From Paraflavitalea pollutisoli (GTDB lineage Bacteria > Bacteroidota > Bacteroidia > Chitinophagales > Chitinophagaceae), in NCBI RefSeq assembly GCF_029360705.1, contig NZ_JARKMX010000008.1:2162202-2226201 (forward strand): a stretch of 64,000 nucleotides of DNA, given 5' to 3'. Under the pieces are notes generated by a model. That model was not told the origin of the DNA, did not search any database, and was given only the letters and a program-made list of their open reading frames with translations. Of this stretch, positions 35,932 to 45,480 are shown piece after piece (within the stretch, counting starts at the first letter, position 1; every line of letters starts with the position of its first letter). The translations under genes and the position numbers were made by a program.

Positions 35932-36936
35932 ATGGCACATGTGCGCTTCAATGCATCCGACAGGAGTTATACTGCACTGATCAAAAAAGATATTCACCGG
36001 ATGGTCTCCAACGCCGGGTTGGAGGTCAAACGTGTCGATGAAGTGGATATCATTGTGGCAGAAATAACCTCAAACCTGCTCAAGTATGCAAAAGAAGGAG
36101 AATTATTGGCCTTGATCGGCGAGGAAACCGGAAATAAATACTTAGAGTTGATCGCCATCGACAAAGGACCAGGAATGGCAGACCCTGCCAGGATGCTGGA
36201 AGATGGAATATCAACCTCCGGTACACTGGGGCAGGGACTGGGGGCCATCAAACGCCTGGCCGACACCTGCGAAATATACTCTTTGAAAGGCTGGGGTACC
36301 ATATTGCTGGCAAGGATCTATCAAAAGCCACCACCTTATAAAAAGCCCCCAAAATTTACTTTCCGGGGCCTCGTAGTCGCGAAACCCGGAGAAACCGTAA
36401 GTGGCGATGGGTGGCAATTGCAGCAGGATCATTTAAGAATACGTGTGATGGTAGCAGATGGCCTGGGACATGGTCCGGAAGCACAAAAAGCAGTGCAGAC
36501 CGCTGGTCAGGCATTTCTCCAAAGTGATGCATGGACGCCGGCAGAGATCATCCGCCAGCTGCATCTCGACGTAAAACGTACACGGGGACTTGTTGCCACG
36601 ATACTGACTCTCGATCTGCAATCAAAGGCGGTACAGGTATGCGGTGTGGGCAATATATCCTGTAAGGTTTACGGCGGTGCACAATCCAAAGGCTTGATCA
36701 GTTATAATGGTATTATCGGTATGAACATTCCCGGCACCATGAAGGACCACCAGTTCTTCGTAGCCGAAGGACAGCAATATATCATTCTCTGTTCAGATGG
36801 CATCCGGTCACAGTGGGAGATCATTAGGTATCCGGGCATCCTGAAATACGACCCTTCCGTGCTGGCAGCCGCGATCTATAAGGATTTTGCCCGCCAAACC
36901 GATGATATGTCTGTCGTGGTTGGCAAATTAAATTAA
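35932..36936 (+). CDS. Fusion of RsbT/RsbW-like ATPase and SpoIIE-type PP2C phosphatase
   Basis: 334 residues from ATG at 35932. Residues about 1-135 are a second GHKL ATPase with N box AEITSNLLKYA, DKGPGMADP and TLGQGLGAIKRL. Residues about 145-334 are a PP2C/SpoIIE phosphatase (VMVADGLGHGPEAQKAV, IILCSDGIRSQWE, TDDMSVVVG) with the metal-binding aspartates in place. In Bacillus the phosphatase RsbX resets the stressosome; here the phosphatase is joined to an ATPase that might recognise the same STAS proteins. It lies 2 bp after rsbT. Confidence 0.92.
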   Translation: MAHVRFNASDRSYTALIKKDIHRMVSNAGLEVKRVDEVDIIVAEITSNLLKYAKEGELLALIGEETGNKYLELIAIDKGPGMADPARMLEDGISTSGTLGQGLGAIKRLADTCEIYSLKGWGTILLARIYQKPPPYKKPPKFTFRGLVVAKPGETVSGDGWQLQQDHLRIRVMVADGLGHGPEAQKAVQTAGQAFLQSDAWTPAEIIRQLHLDVKRTRGLVATILTLDLQSKAVQVCGVGNISCKVYGGAQSKGLISYNGIIGMNIPGTMKDHQFFVAEGQQYIILCSDGIRSQWEIIRYPGILKYDPSVLAAAIYKDFARQTDDMSVVVGKLN

Positions 36937-36940
36937 GAGT

Positions 36941-38608
36941 ATGTATGAATTGACCCGTCTCAGTCTAGAAAATGACATGGACATTATCCTCGCCCACCGG
37001 CGATCGATGAAGTTGGGCGAACTGGCAGGATTATCCTTGTCCGGTCAAACCACTTTTGCGACGGCCGTGTCAGAGATATGCCGGTACGGGATCGATTTCC
37101 TGGTACGCCCTGTACTGCGCCTCGGTATGCATGTACAGGACAAACAGATTGTTGCGATTATTGAGGGGATCAGCCCGGTATCGGACAAACATCACGCTAA
37201 CCTGCAGTATGCCCGCAAACTTGCGGACCGTTTTATCGTACACGAAAAAAGTATAGAAACCGGTTTTCGCACGCCTCCCAACAAACAACTCACCGAAGCC
37301 GCTGTGAAACTCTGGGCAGGCAGTTTCAGCAATGAATATCCCCTATCTCCCTATGACGAGATCAAACGTAAGAATATCCAACTGCAGCAGCTGGCCGAAA
37401 AACTGCAGGAAAGTGAACTCAAGTATAAGCAGCTGTCGGAGTCGGTACCGCTGATGATCTTTACCCTGGATGCTGACGGCGATCTAACCTACGCCAATCA
37501 TTGGCTGCTTGACTTTACCGGCGCCACGATCGACCAAATACGTGAAGCCCATTGGGCGAATATTATGCACCCCGATGACTGGGAACAGGCAAGGATCATC
37601 TGGGAAAATGAAACGCCCCTCTTGCAACCGATGAATATGCAATACCGCTTGCGGAGCCAGTCTACGACGGAATGGGTATGGCATATGGCAGCCACGATGC
37701 CGGTGAAAGACCAAAACGGCCATTTCACCTGGATTGGCTATGCAGTAAACATCCATCACCAGAAACTGATAGAACAGACGCTAAAAGACAACAGGGAATT
37801 ACAGGACATTCAAAACAAATTACAAACATATCAGTCTGAATTAGAAAATAAACTATACGAACTTAACCGCAGCAATGTAGAATTGGCTCAATTTGCCTAC
37901 GTAGCCTCCCATGACCTGCAAGAACCGTTGCGTAAAATACTGGTGTACAGTGATTACCTGCAACGGAAATTCCCCGAACTGGATGCCCACATGGTGACAA
38001 TTCTCAACAATATGATTGGGGCCACCACCCGTATGAAGCGACTGATTGAGGATCTCCTGCTATTTACCCGCCTGTCTGCAGAGAGTCAGGAACATGCACC
38101 AGCCGACCTGAACGACCTGTTTCAAAGCGTACTGGATGACTTTGACATGCAACTGCAGGAGAAACATGCCCGGGTGGAAGTGGCCGCCTTGCCGGTGTTT
38201 CGCTGTAGTCCCCAACACCTTAAACAGGTTTTCGCCAATCTGTTGTCCAACTCCATCAAATATTCCCGCCCCGGCCTTGCACCCGAGATCAAGGTACGTA
38301 GTGAAACGGCCGGCAACAAGCTTATGATCCATTTCACAGACAATGGCATTGGGTTTGAAGATAAATATGCAGACAGGATCTTCGGCATGCTTCAGCGGCT
38401 GCATAGCCGCGAAGAGTTTGAGGGTACCGGTATCGGCCTTTCTATTGTCCAGAAGATCATCGATATGCACAAAGGTTCCATTGTAGCGCGCAGTCAGCCG
38501 GGTCACGGCGCCACCTTCATCATCACCTTACCCTTTGAAGAAAACCTGGCTGTAAAGTTGGTACAGTCCTCCGAAAAACAAGATATAACAACAAAAGTCC
38601 ACTTATAA
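36941..38608 (+). CDS. Histidine kinase with degenerate RsbT-like N-terminus, PAS, HisKA and HATPase
   Basis: 555 residues. Residues 1-120 align by eye with RsbT-like ATPases (SGQTTFATAVSEICRYGIDFL against QTKLITAASELSRNMLRYA). However, the N-box Asn is Tyr49 and the DxGxG box is lost (IIEGISPV), so this part should not hydrolyse ATP. Residues about 158-280 are a PAS domain, followed by a coiled coil, HisKA with His324 (ASHDLQEPLRKILVY) and HATPase_c (TDNGIGFE, FEGTGIGLSIVQKI). The gene follows the PP2C fusion by 4 bp. The pseudo-RsbT part may dock on the stressosome and let it control phosphotransfer (inference). Confidence 0.92.
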   Translation: MYELTRLSLENDMDIILAHRRSMKLGELAGLSLSGQTTFATAVSEICRYGIDFLVRPVLRLGMHVQDKQIVAIIEGISPVSDKHHANLQYARKLADRFIVHEKSIETGFRTPPNKQLTEAAVKLWAGSFSNEYPLSPYDEIKRKNIQLQQLAEKLQESELKYKQLSESVPLMIFTLDADGDLTYANHWLLDFTGATIDQIREAHWANIMHPDDWEQARIIWENETPLLQPMNMQYRLRSQSTTEWVWHMAATMPVKDQNGHFTWIGYAVNIHHQKLIEQTLKDNRELQDIQNKLQTYQSELENKLYELNRSNVELAQFAYVASHDLQEPLRKILVYSDYLQRKFPELDAHMVTILNNMIGATTRMKRLIEDLLLFTRLSAESQEHAPADLNDLFQSVLDDFDMQLQEKHARVEVAALPVFRCSPQHLKQVFANLLSNSIKYSRPGLAPEIKVRSETAGNKLMIHFTDNGIGFEDKYADRIFGMLQRLHSREEFEGTGIGLSIVQKIIDMHKGSIVARSQPGHGATFIITLPFEENLAVKLVQSSEKQDITTKVHL

Positions 38609-38639
38609 TCACAGAATGCTCTGTCTAAAAAAAGTGCCC

Positions 38640-39068
38640 ATGGCTGAAAAAACAATACTACTGGTAGAGGATGATGAGGAAGATCAGTTTCTGATGCGTG
38701 AAGCTTTCAACGATAATGGGATCGGAGAAGCTTTGCGTTTTGCCAGCAACGGTGAATCAGCCATCGAATTTCTCGATGAGCTGAACGAACAAGAACTCCC
38801 CTCTCTCATCGTGATGGACCTGAACATGCCGCGTATGAATGGCCGGGAAACGTTGACCCACCTGAAGCAGCACGATGTCTACAAATCCATTCCCGTTATT
38901 ATCTATTCGACCTCGATCAACGATATCGAACGCATACGTTGTAAAGAGATCGGTGCAGCAGCTTATATCATAAAGCCCACCACCTTTACTGAATGTCAGG
39001 AGATCGCCAAATGGTTTCATAAGATCGGTTGCGGAAGCGAAGTGAAAGAGGAGAATACCGAAGCCTGA
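38640..39068 (+). CDS. Single-domain response regulator
   Basis: 142 residues from ATG at 38640. It is a receiver domain only, of the Rcp1/CheY-like subtype, with acidic pocket E10-D11-D12, phospho-acceptor Asp60 in LIVMDLNMPRMNG, Ser/Thr in IIYSTS and Lys in YIIKPTT. No output domain is present. It lies 31 bp after the histidine kinase gene and is its probable partner; it would act by protein contact or as a phosphate sink. Confidence 0.95.
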   Translation: MAEKTILLVEDDEEDQFLMREAFNDNGIGEALRFASNGESAIEFLDELNEQELPSLIVMDLNMPRMNGRETLTHLKQHDVYKSIPVIIYSTSINDIERIRCKEIGAAAYIIKPTTFTECQEIAKWFHKIGCGSEVKEENTEA

Positions 39069-39107
39069 TGGCATCATCTTTTTAGCGCTACTGGTAAAAC
39101 CATCATT

Positions 39108-39290
39108 ATGAAAACTACCAGAAGCAGTAACACGAAGCAAAGCAAACAGGGACATAACTCCATACCGAGGCCCGAGATCCGTGACAACCTCGACAGCCGT
39201 AAAAATGAGGAGCAAGATACGAAGGGAGATGATGTCACCCATAACAGGAAACCGCATCACAACCATGGTAAATCAAAACATTCGCGGTAA
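39108..39290 (+). CDS. Small highly charged protein at the end of the stressosome operon
   Basis: 60 residues (MKTTRSSNTKQSKQGHN, then RPEIRDNLDSRKNEEQDTKGDDVTHNRK, ending HHNHGKSKHSR). It is basic at both ends and acidic in the centre, predicted disordered. I believe similar short proteins with a LDSR-x-N-E-E-Q-D-x-K-G-D-D-V-T-H-N core occur in related bacteria, but this is memory, not a search. It may be a stress protein. It starts 39 bp after the response regulator and is followed by a hairpin. Confidence 0.6.
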   Translation: MKTTRSSNTKQSKQGHNSIPRPEIRDNLDSRKNEEQDTKGDDVTHNRKPHHNHGKSKHSR

Positions 39291-39322
39291 GATGTACCGG
39301 GTTCAACACACTTATTGAATCG

Positions 39323-39353
39323 AAGCCGGTGGCGCCAACCGCTCCGCCGGCTT
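39323..39353 (+). terminator. Hairpin terminator closing the stressosome operon
   Basis: AAGCCGG (39323-39329) pairs with CCGGCTT (39347-39353), with further partial pairing inside and TTTGTTGT after the stem. It lies 32 bp after the small protein gene. Confidence 0.6.
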
Positions 39354-39501
39354 TGTTGTACCACATTGTCCGTTGATCATTAACCTATCCCGCACCAGTC
39401 ATTACAAAGAGGACCATCGACCATTAACCTATCCAACTTAGCCATTAGCCTTATTACCATTAATCATTAACCTTTACTATTTCCTGTACTTTTTGCCTGC
39501 C

Positions 39502-39993
39502 ATGTTGTTTGAAAACAAAGCAAATACTATCCGCGCGATCCTCATCGAACGCCACGAAACCCTGGCTGTTGCCGAAAGCGTAACAGCGGGTTATGTGCAG
39601 GCCATCCTCTCCGCGGCCGATGAAGCCCTGTTTTTCTTTCAGGGCGGTATTACCGCCTACAACCTGGGTCAGAAGGCCCGTCACCTACAGATAGATCCTA
39701 TCGAAGCACTCAAGACCAATTGTGTGTCGGCCAAGATCGCCTTACAAATGAGCCTGGGGGTGCAAAAAATGTTCATGAGCGATTATGGCATTGCGATTAC
39801 CGGTTATGCAGCGCCGGTTCCCGAAAAAGGCATTCATGAGCTATTCGCCTGGGTGGCGGCCACCCATCGATCGGAAGTACTGGCCATCGAAAAGATCAGC
39901 TCCACTGCCGACAATCCTCCAGCCATACAAATAGATTACGCCGAACAGGTACTCCGCCTCTTCGAATCCTGCATCAGCGGACAGAAAAGCTGA
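39502..39993 (+). CDS. CinA C-terminal-domain (PncC-type) amidase family protein
   Basis: 163 residues from ATG at 39502; TTG at 39493 is possible. It contains the CinA C-terminal pattern: LAVAESVTAGYVQAILS, FFQGGITAYNLGQKARHL, NCVSAKIALQM, GIAITGYAAP. Stand-alone members (PncC) deamidate nicotinamide mononucleotide in NAD recycling. Here the catalytic Ser/Lys/Thr region is recognisable but diverged (AITGYAAP instead of AxTGxAGP), so activity is uncertain. Confidence 0.85.
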   Translation: MLFENKANTIRAILIERHETLAVAESVTAGYVQAILSAADEALFFFQGGITAYNLGQKARHLQIDPIEALKTNCVSAKIALQMSLGVQKMFMSDYGIAITGYAAPVPEKGIHELFAWVAATHRSEVLAIEKISSTADNPPAIQIDYAEQVLRLFESCISGQKS

Positions 39994-40256
39994 TCATTTC
40001 CGCCGTTCTCCTTTCACCCCTCTCCCTCTTATGCCTCTCTGCCTCGTTCCCTCGTTGCCTTCTTCCGCCTTCCCGGCTCAAGCCTTTTACCACTTTGCCT
40101 ATTTCCATTACATATTTCGTTACTTTGTAGAGCGTTCTCCCCATTTCTTACAATCCGTCTCCTAAATAAGCCGACGCGAAAAAGGCTTGCTTTTTGAATT
40201 ACACAACCTGCCTGTCCGCCTAACTGATAGTATTACAAATAAATGCAAGATTAATT

Positions 40257-43200
40257 TTGAAACAACCGAGCACTGTGCCTGCTAAACTCAAAAAGATCGG
40301 GAGGATCCTGTTAAAGACTTTCCTGATCATCCTCGGTATTCTGATCCTTATTATTTTACTCATTCAAACGCCCCCCGTTCAAAACTTCATTCGCGGCAAG
40401 GCGGTCACCTGGCTGCAAAAAAAACTCGATACAAAGATCGAAGTGGGCAAGATTTATATCGGCTTCCCCAAGAAGATCGTACTGGAAGGTATTTATATAG
40501 AAGACAAACAAAAGGACACCTTATTCTATGGTGGCAAAATGAAGTTTGACGTCAACCTGTGGCGATTGCTGAAAAGCGAGCTGGTCGTGAAAGAGATCAA
40601 CCTAGAGGACCTCAATGCCAAGGTAAAACGCACCCTGCCCGATACGACCTTCAACTTTCAATTTATTGTGGATGCCTTTGCTTCCAAAGAACCATCCGCC
40701 CCCTCTACCGATACCAGCTCTTTCAAAATTTCGATAGACCGTGTTGTACTAAACAATGTCCGGGCGCAATACCAGGATGTGGTGAATGGCAGTGATATGA
40801 AAGTACTGATAGGTCACCTTGACACCCGCATCGATCAGTTTGACCTCGACAAATCCATCTACTCCGTTCCTTCTACTGAACTACGCGGACTACGCGCTTC
40901 TATCTACCAGCATAAACCTTTGGTAGAGCCGGCAGCTGCCGACACAGCCAACGTGGCCGAACCGATCGACATGCAGCTGAAGATCAGAAAGGTGGCCCTG
41001 GAAGATTGCCGACTCGATTACGGCAATGACGCCAGTGCCTTATACGCCAACCTCAACCTCGGAGAATTACTGTTGCAGCTAAAAGAACTCGACCTGCGGC
41101 ACCAGCGTATAGTAATCGACGAGGTAACACTCGACAAGACGATTGCAGCGATCCGGATGGGTAAGAAAGAAGCGGCCAAAGTGGTGGCGAAAGAAGTGAA
41201 GCAAGAGGTACAGGCGCAGGCCGAAGCCGGCTGGCAGGTCAACGTGAACGGCGTGGCCTTGAAACAGGTCGCTTTCAAAATGGATGATGACAATGCACCG
41301 AAAGCCCCTAAGGGCATGGACTACGCGCATCTCGACCTAAACGAGCTGAATTTTGCAGCAGAAGACATTTATTACGGTAATGATACCATCAGTGGCGCCG
41401 TCACAGAAGGACGATTTAAAGAGAAGTCAGGCTTTACCCTTGTCAAACTGGAGACCGAGTTTCAATACACTGCCAAAGGCGCTTACCTCCACGATCTGGT
41501 GGTACAAACACCCGGCACCCAGCTCAGTCGCAGCCTCGACGTCTCCTACCCTTCGCTGGAAGCCTTACAAAAAGATATTGGTCAGTTGAAGCTCGATATG
41601 GACATTCGCGACAGCAAGGTGCAGGTAAAAGATATCCTGACCTTTGCGCCGTTCCTGGCAGAGCAGCCTGCCTTTGCCAACCCACAGGCCACCTGGTTCA
41701 TCAACAGCCGGCTAAATGGCTCCGTGAGTGATCTGCGCATCGCCAGCCTGCGAGTGAAAGGGATGCAGCAAACGAACCTCGACCTGGCGGGCAATATCAA
41801 AGGTCTGCCCGATATGAAAAAACTGCAGGCCAACCTGACCATCAGAGACATCAGCAGCAGTGCCCGCGACGTCAACAGTCTGCTGCCCAAAGGCACCATC
41901 CCCAACAATATCACCATCCCTTCGCAATTCAACCTGTCGGGCAAGATCGCCGGCAATGAAAAGAACCTGCAAACTGACCTCGTCATCAATACGACGCTCG
42001 GTACCGCTACCCTCAAAGGCAATGTACAAAACCCGGCCGACTCCATCAACCTGGGTTACGACCTGGTATTGACAGCCCAATCATTCGACCTGAAAACTTT
42101 GTTGAAACAACCTGATCTTGGCTTGCTGTCGCTGCAGGTAAAAGCAAAAGGCAAAGGACGTGTGTTCAAAACGATGCAGTCCAATATCGATGGCCTCGTA
42201 ACGGTCGCAGATTATAAGGGATATCGCTACCATGATTTCAAGCTTACCGGCGAGATCGCACAACAAGTATTTAAAGTGAATGCAGGCATACAAAATGAAC
42301 CGATCCACCTGAATATCGACGCGTCTGGCAGCCTGGCCGGCGCTTACCCGGCCGTTAAGGTGGTAGCGGTAGTTGATAGCATCAAGACGGCGCCCTTGCA
42401 CCTGACAACAGATAACATACAATACCGTGGCGTGATCGATGCCGATTTTCCCTTACTCAACATCGATAGCCTGGAAGGCAGGTTACTTGTTACCAAAAAC
42501 CTGCTTGTGATGGGCGATCGCCGCATCGAAACTGATTCGCTGGAAGTACTGGCAGCCCACCGACCCGATTCGGGGCAGGTGATCAAACTCACCAGCGAAA
42601 TAGCGCGGGTCAGGTTATGGGGCAAATATCACCTGACCGAACTGGGCTCTGTTGTGCAGCGTTCCATACAGAAATATTACAATAATGCCCCGGACTCACT
42701 CACACAACTTCCTCCGTATGATTTCCAGGTTAGGGCAGTAGTATTCAAGGGCCCCTTGATGGAAGCCTTTGCGCCTGATATCAAACAACTGGAGCCGGTG
42801 AGACTCGATGGACATTTTACCAGCGATGAAGGCATCGATGCCACCCTAAAAGCGCCCCTGGTCGTTTATGGTACTACAGAGCTGAACAACCTGCAACTGG
42901 TGGCCGGCACGGAAGGCAATAGCCTGCAGGCCAACCTGGGCTTCGATGCCTTCCGCAGCGGTGAATCCCTGGTCGTATACGCTACAAGGCTACGCGCCAC
43001 GCTGGCCGACAACAAGATCAATTTTGCCCTGCACACGAAAGACATGAACGGGCGCGACAAATACCACCTCGAAGGCAACCTGGCACAACCGAATAAAGGA
43101 GTCTATGATTTTTCCCTACGGCCCGACTCCCTGTTGCTCAACTACCAGGAATGGCTGGCTAGCAACGACAACAATATTCATATCGACTCTGCCAACATTA

Positions 43201-45446
43201 CGGCCAGCAATTTCTGGATCAGCTATATGGACCAGCGCCTATCCATACAATCACGGACCGGCGAGCCCGGACAGCCCCTCGGCGTCAGCTTCGACCGGTT
43301 CCGGATCGGCACGCTGGTCAGCTTCGTACAAAAAGATTCGCTGATCGTAGATGGAGAGTTGAATGGCGGTGTCAACTTTACCAATATCATGAAGGAGCCA
43401 GTGTTTGTTGGCGACCTCGCCATCAATAACGTGAGCATGAACAAGGATACCTTGGGCGATATCAAGGTAAAGGTCAACAATGAAACCGCCAACAACTATG
43501 CAGCGGATGTTACCTTGACGGGCAAGGGCAATGATGTTGGTATAAAAGGGGTTTACAAAGTAGCCGACGTGAGCACCTTCGACTTCGATGTGGCGGTGCG
43601 TACACTGCAGATGAATACCCTCGAAGGCGTCAGCATGGGAAGTATCCGTAAAGCCTCAGGCACAGCCACCGGACAATTTGCCGTGAAAGGAACGATCGAT
43701 AAACCATCGGTAAATGGGGAACTTAATTTCAACAAAGCCATCCTGACGCCCTCCTTCCTGGGCTCGCCGATCAAGATTGACCAAACGGGTATTAAAATGA
43801 CGGATGAAGGCGTCGTGTTTGACAAATTTACATTGCGCGACTCGGCCAACAATACCGCTACGCTCGATGGCACTGCGTATACCACCAACTTCAGCAATTA
43901 TAAATTCGACCTCGACTTTGATGCCCGCAATTTCCAGGCATTGAACAGCACAAAGAAAGATAACAACCTTTATTACGGCGCCTTATTTTTCAATAGCAAC
44001 CTGCACATCAAAGGCACCGAATTGCACCCGGTAGTAGATGGGTCACTGACAGTCAATGAAAAGACCAAACTAACCGTCGTACTGCCCCAGGAAGACCCGG
44101 GTGTGCAGGAACGGGAAGGCATTGTACGATTTGTAGATAAAGACGCCGTTCCCAATGACTCGCTGTGGCGCAGCGGTCTCGATTCCCTGAACACTGCCAG
44201 CATACGGGATTATGATATCAACGTCAATATCACCATCAACAAAGAAGCAGAGCTCAACCTCATCATCGATGAAGGCAATGGCGACTTGCTGCAGGTAAAA
44301 GGCGAAGCCAACCTCAACGGTGGTATCGACCCCAGCGGCAAGGTAACGTTGACCGGCACCTACGAACTGCAGCAGGGCAGCTACCAGCTAACGTTCAACT
44401 TCCTGAAACGCAAGTTCGATATTCAATCCGGCAGCCGCATCATCTGGCAGGGCGAGCCAACAGAAGCCGACGTAGACCTCACAGCGATGTATACGGCGAA
44501 CACGGCCCCCATCGACCTGGTAGCTGGTCAGTTGGGAAGCGATGTATCGGCCACCGACCGGAACAAGTACCGGCAACGGCTGCCCTTCCAGGTATTCCTC
44601 ATCATGACGGGCAAACTGCTCAAACCAGACCTGGCTTTCGACATCAAATTACCGGAAGACAAAAGCTATGACGTCGACAAAGGCATCGTGGAAGCCTCCA
44701 ATGTAAAGCTGGAACAATTGCGTCAACAGCCCGCCGAGCTGAATAAGCAGGTATTTGCCCTCTTGCTGCTAAACAGGTTTATACAGGAAAATCCGTTTGA
44801 AACCGGAAACAGCAGCCTCACGGCAGAAGGGTTTGCCCGCCAGAGCGTCAGCAAACTCCTTACGGAGCAATTAAACAACCTGGCAGCGGGACTTATTGAA
44901 GGCGTAGACATCAACTTCGATGTACAATCGGAAGAAGACTATACCACGGGTCAGTTCCAGAACCGGACGGACCTGAATGTGGAAGTATCTAAACGCCTGT
45001 TGAATGACCGCCTTAAAGTAACCGTAGGCAGCAACTTCGAACTGGAAGGGGCCCAGAACACCAATCGCCAGAGCAACAATATCGCCGGCGACGTGCGGCT
45101 CGATTACCAGTTGAGCAAGGACGGCCGGTACATGGTACGTGCCTATCGCAAAAACGAATACGAAGGTATATTGGAAGGATATATCGTGGAGACAGGGGTT
45201 GGCCTCGTAATTACGATCGACTATAACCGGTTCCGGCAAATATTCGAATCGGCCAAAAAACGGGAAGCCCGTCGACTGGAGCGGCAGAAACAACGGCAGC
45301 AGTTGGAAGACAAGGAAGCGGTACCACCCAAGGTGCCTGAAACACCGCCGACTGTACCCACCACGGGCAAAGAAGCCAAGGAAGAGGATCCACCACAGTT
45401 ACCTCCGCCACCACCCACCCTGCCTACAGCCGGGAACAACGAATAA
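40257..45446 (+). CDS. tamB: TamB-family inner-membrane/periplasmic lipid-transfer protein
   Basis: 1729 residues. A single N-terminal membrane helix (about 17-37, TFLIILGILILIILLIQ) anchors a long beta-rich periplasmic body with AsmA-like start (FIRGKAVTWLQKKLDTKIEVGKI) and a C-terminal TamB/DUF490 domain (about 1180-1640, with PEDKSYDVDKG, VFALLLLNRF, DVNFD-type motifs and VSKRLLNDRLKVTVGSNFEL). It bridges the periplasm toward the outer membrane and is thought to move phospholipids or assist barrel assembly. The tail is proline-rich (PPQLPPPPPTLP). The start is TTG at 40257; no better in-frame ATG precedes the membrane helix. It is followed by tamL after 34 bp. Confidence 0.93.
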   Translation: MKQPSTVPAKLKKIGRILLKTFLIILGILILIILLIQTPPVQNFIRGKAVTWLQKKLDTKIEVGKIYIGFPKKIVLEGIYIEDKQKDTLFYGGKMKFDVNLWRLLKSELVVKEINLEDLNAKVKRTLPDTTFNFQFIVDAFASKEPSAPSTDTSSFKISIDRVVLNNVRAQYQDVVNGSDMKVLIGHLDTRIDQFDLDKSIYSVPSTELRGLRASIYQHKPLVEPAAADTANVAEPIDMQLKIRKVALEDCRLDYGNDASALYANLNLGELLLQLKELDLRHQRIVIDEVTLDKTIAAIRMGKKEAAKVVAKEVKQEVQAQAEAGWQVNVNGVALKQVAFKMDDDNAPKAPKGMDYAHLDLNELNFAAEDIYYGNDTISGAVTEGRFKEKSGFTLVKLETEFQYTAKGAYLHDLVVQTPGTQLSRSLDVSYPSLEALQKDIGQLKLDMDIRDSKVQVKDILTFAPFLAEQPAFANPQATWFINSRLNGSVSDLRIASLRVKGMQQTNLDLAGNIKGLPDMKKLQANLTIRDISSSARDVNSLLPKGTIPNNITIPSQFNLSGKIAGNEKNLQTDLVINTTLGTATLKGNVQNPADSINLGYDLVLTAQSFDLKTLLKQPDLGLLSLQVKAKGKGRVFKTMQSNIDGLVTVADYKGYRYHDFKLTGEIAQQVFKVNAGIQNEPIHLNIDASGSLAGAYPAVKVVAVVDSIKTAPLHLTTDNIQYRGVIDADFPLLNIDSLEGRLLVTKNLLVMGDRRIETDSLEVLAAHRPDSGQVIKLTSEIARVRLWGKYHLTELGSVVQRSIQKYYNNAPDSLTQLPPYDFQVRAVVFKGPLMEAFAPDIKQLEPVRLDGHFTSDEGIDATLKAPLVVYGTTELNNLQLVAGTEGNSLQANLGFDAFRSGESLVVYATRLRATLADNKINFALHTKDMNGRDKYHLEGNLAQPNKGVYDFSLRPDSLLLNYQEWLASNDNNIHIDSANITASNFWISYMDQRLSIQSRTGEPGQPLGVSFDRFRIGTLVSFVQKDSLIVDGELNGGVNFTNIMKEPVFVGDLAINNVSMNKDTLGDIKVKVNNETANNYAADVTLTGKGNDVGIKGVYKVADVSTFDFDVAVRTLQMNTLEGVSMGSIRKASGTATGQFAVKGTIDKPSVNGELNFNKAILTPSFLGSPIKIDQTGIKMTDEGVVFDKFTLRDSANNTATLDGTAYTTNFSNYKFDLDFDARNFQALNSTKKDNNLYYGALFFNSNLHIKGTELHPVVDGSLTVNEKTKLTVVLPQEDPGVQEREGIVRFVDKDAVPNDSLWRSGLDSLNTASIRDYDINVNITINKEAELNLIIDEGNGDLLQVKGEANLNGGIDPSGKVTLTGTYELQQGSYQLTFNFLKRKFDIQSGSRIIWQGEPTEADVDLTAMYTANTAPIDLVAGQLGSDVSATDRNKYRQRLPFQVFLIMTGKLLKPDLAFDIKLPEDKSYDVDKGIVEASNVKLEQLRQQPAELNKQVFALLLLNRFIQENPFETGNSSLTAEGFARQSVSKLLTEQLNNLAAGLIEGVDINFDVQSEEDYTTGQFQNRTDLNVEVSKRLLNDRLKVTVGSNFELEGAQNTNRQSNNIAGDVRLDYQLSKDGRYMVRAYRKNEYEGILEGYIVETGVGLVITIDYNRFRQIFESAKKREARRLERQKQRQQLEDKEAVPPKVPETPPTVPTTGKEAKEEDPPQLPPPPPTLPTAGNNE

Positions 45447-45480
45447 CAGCAACATTTAACACGCACAGAATCGACACCGC

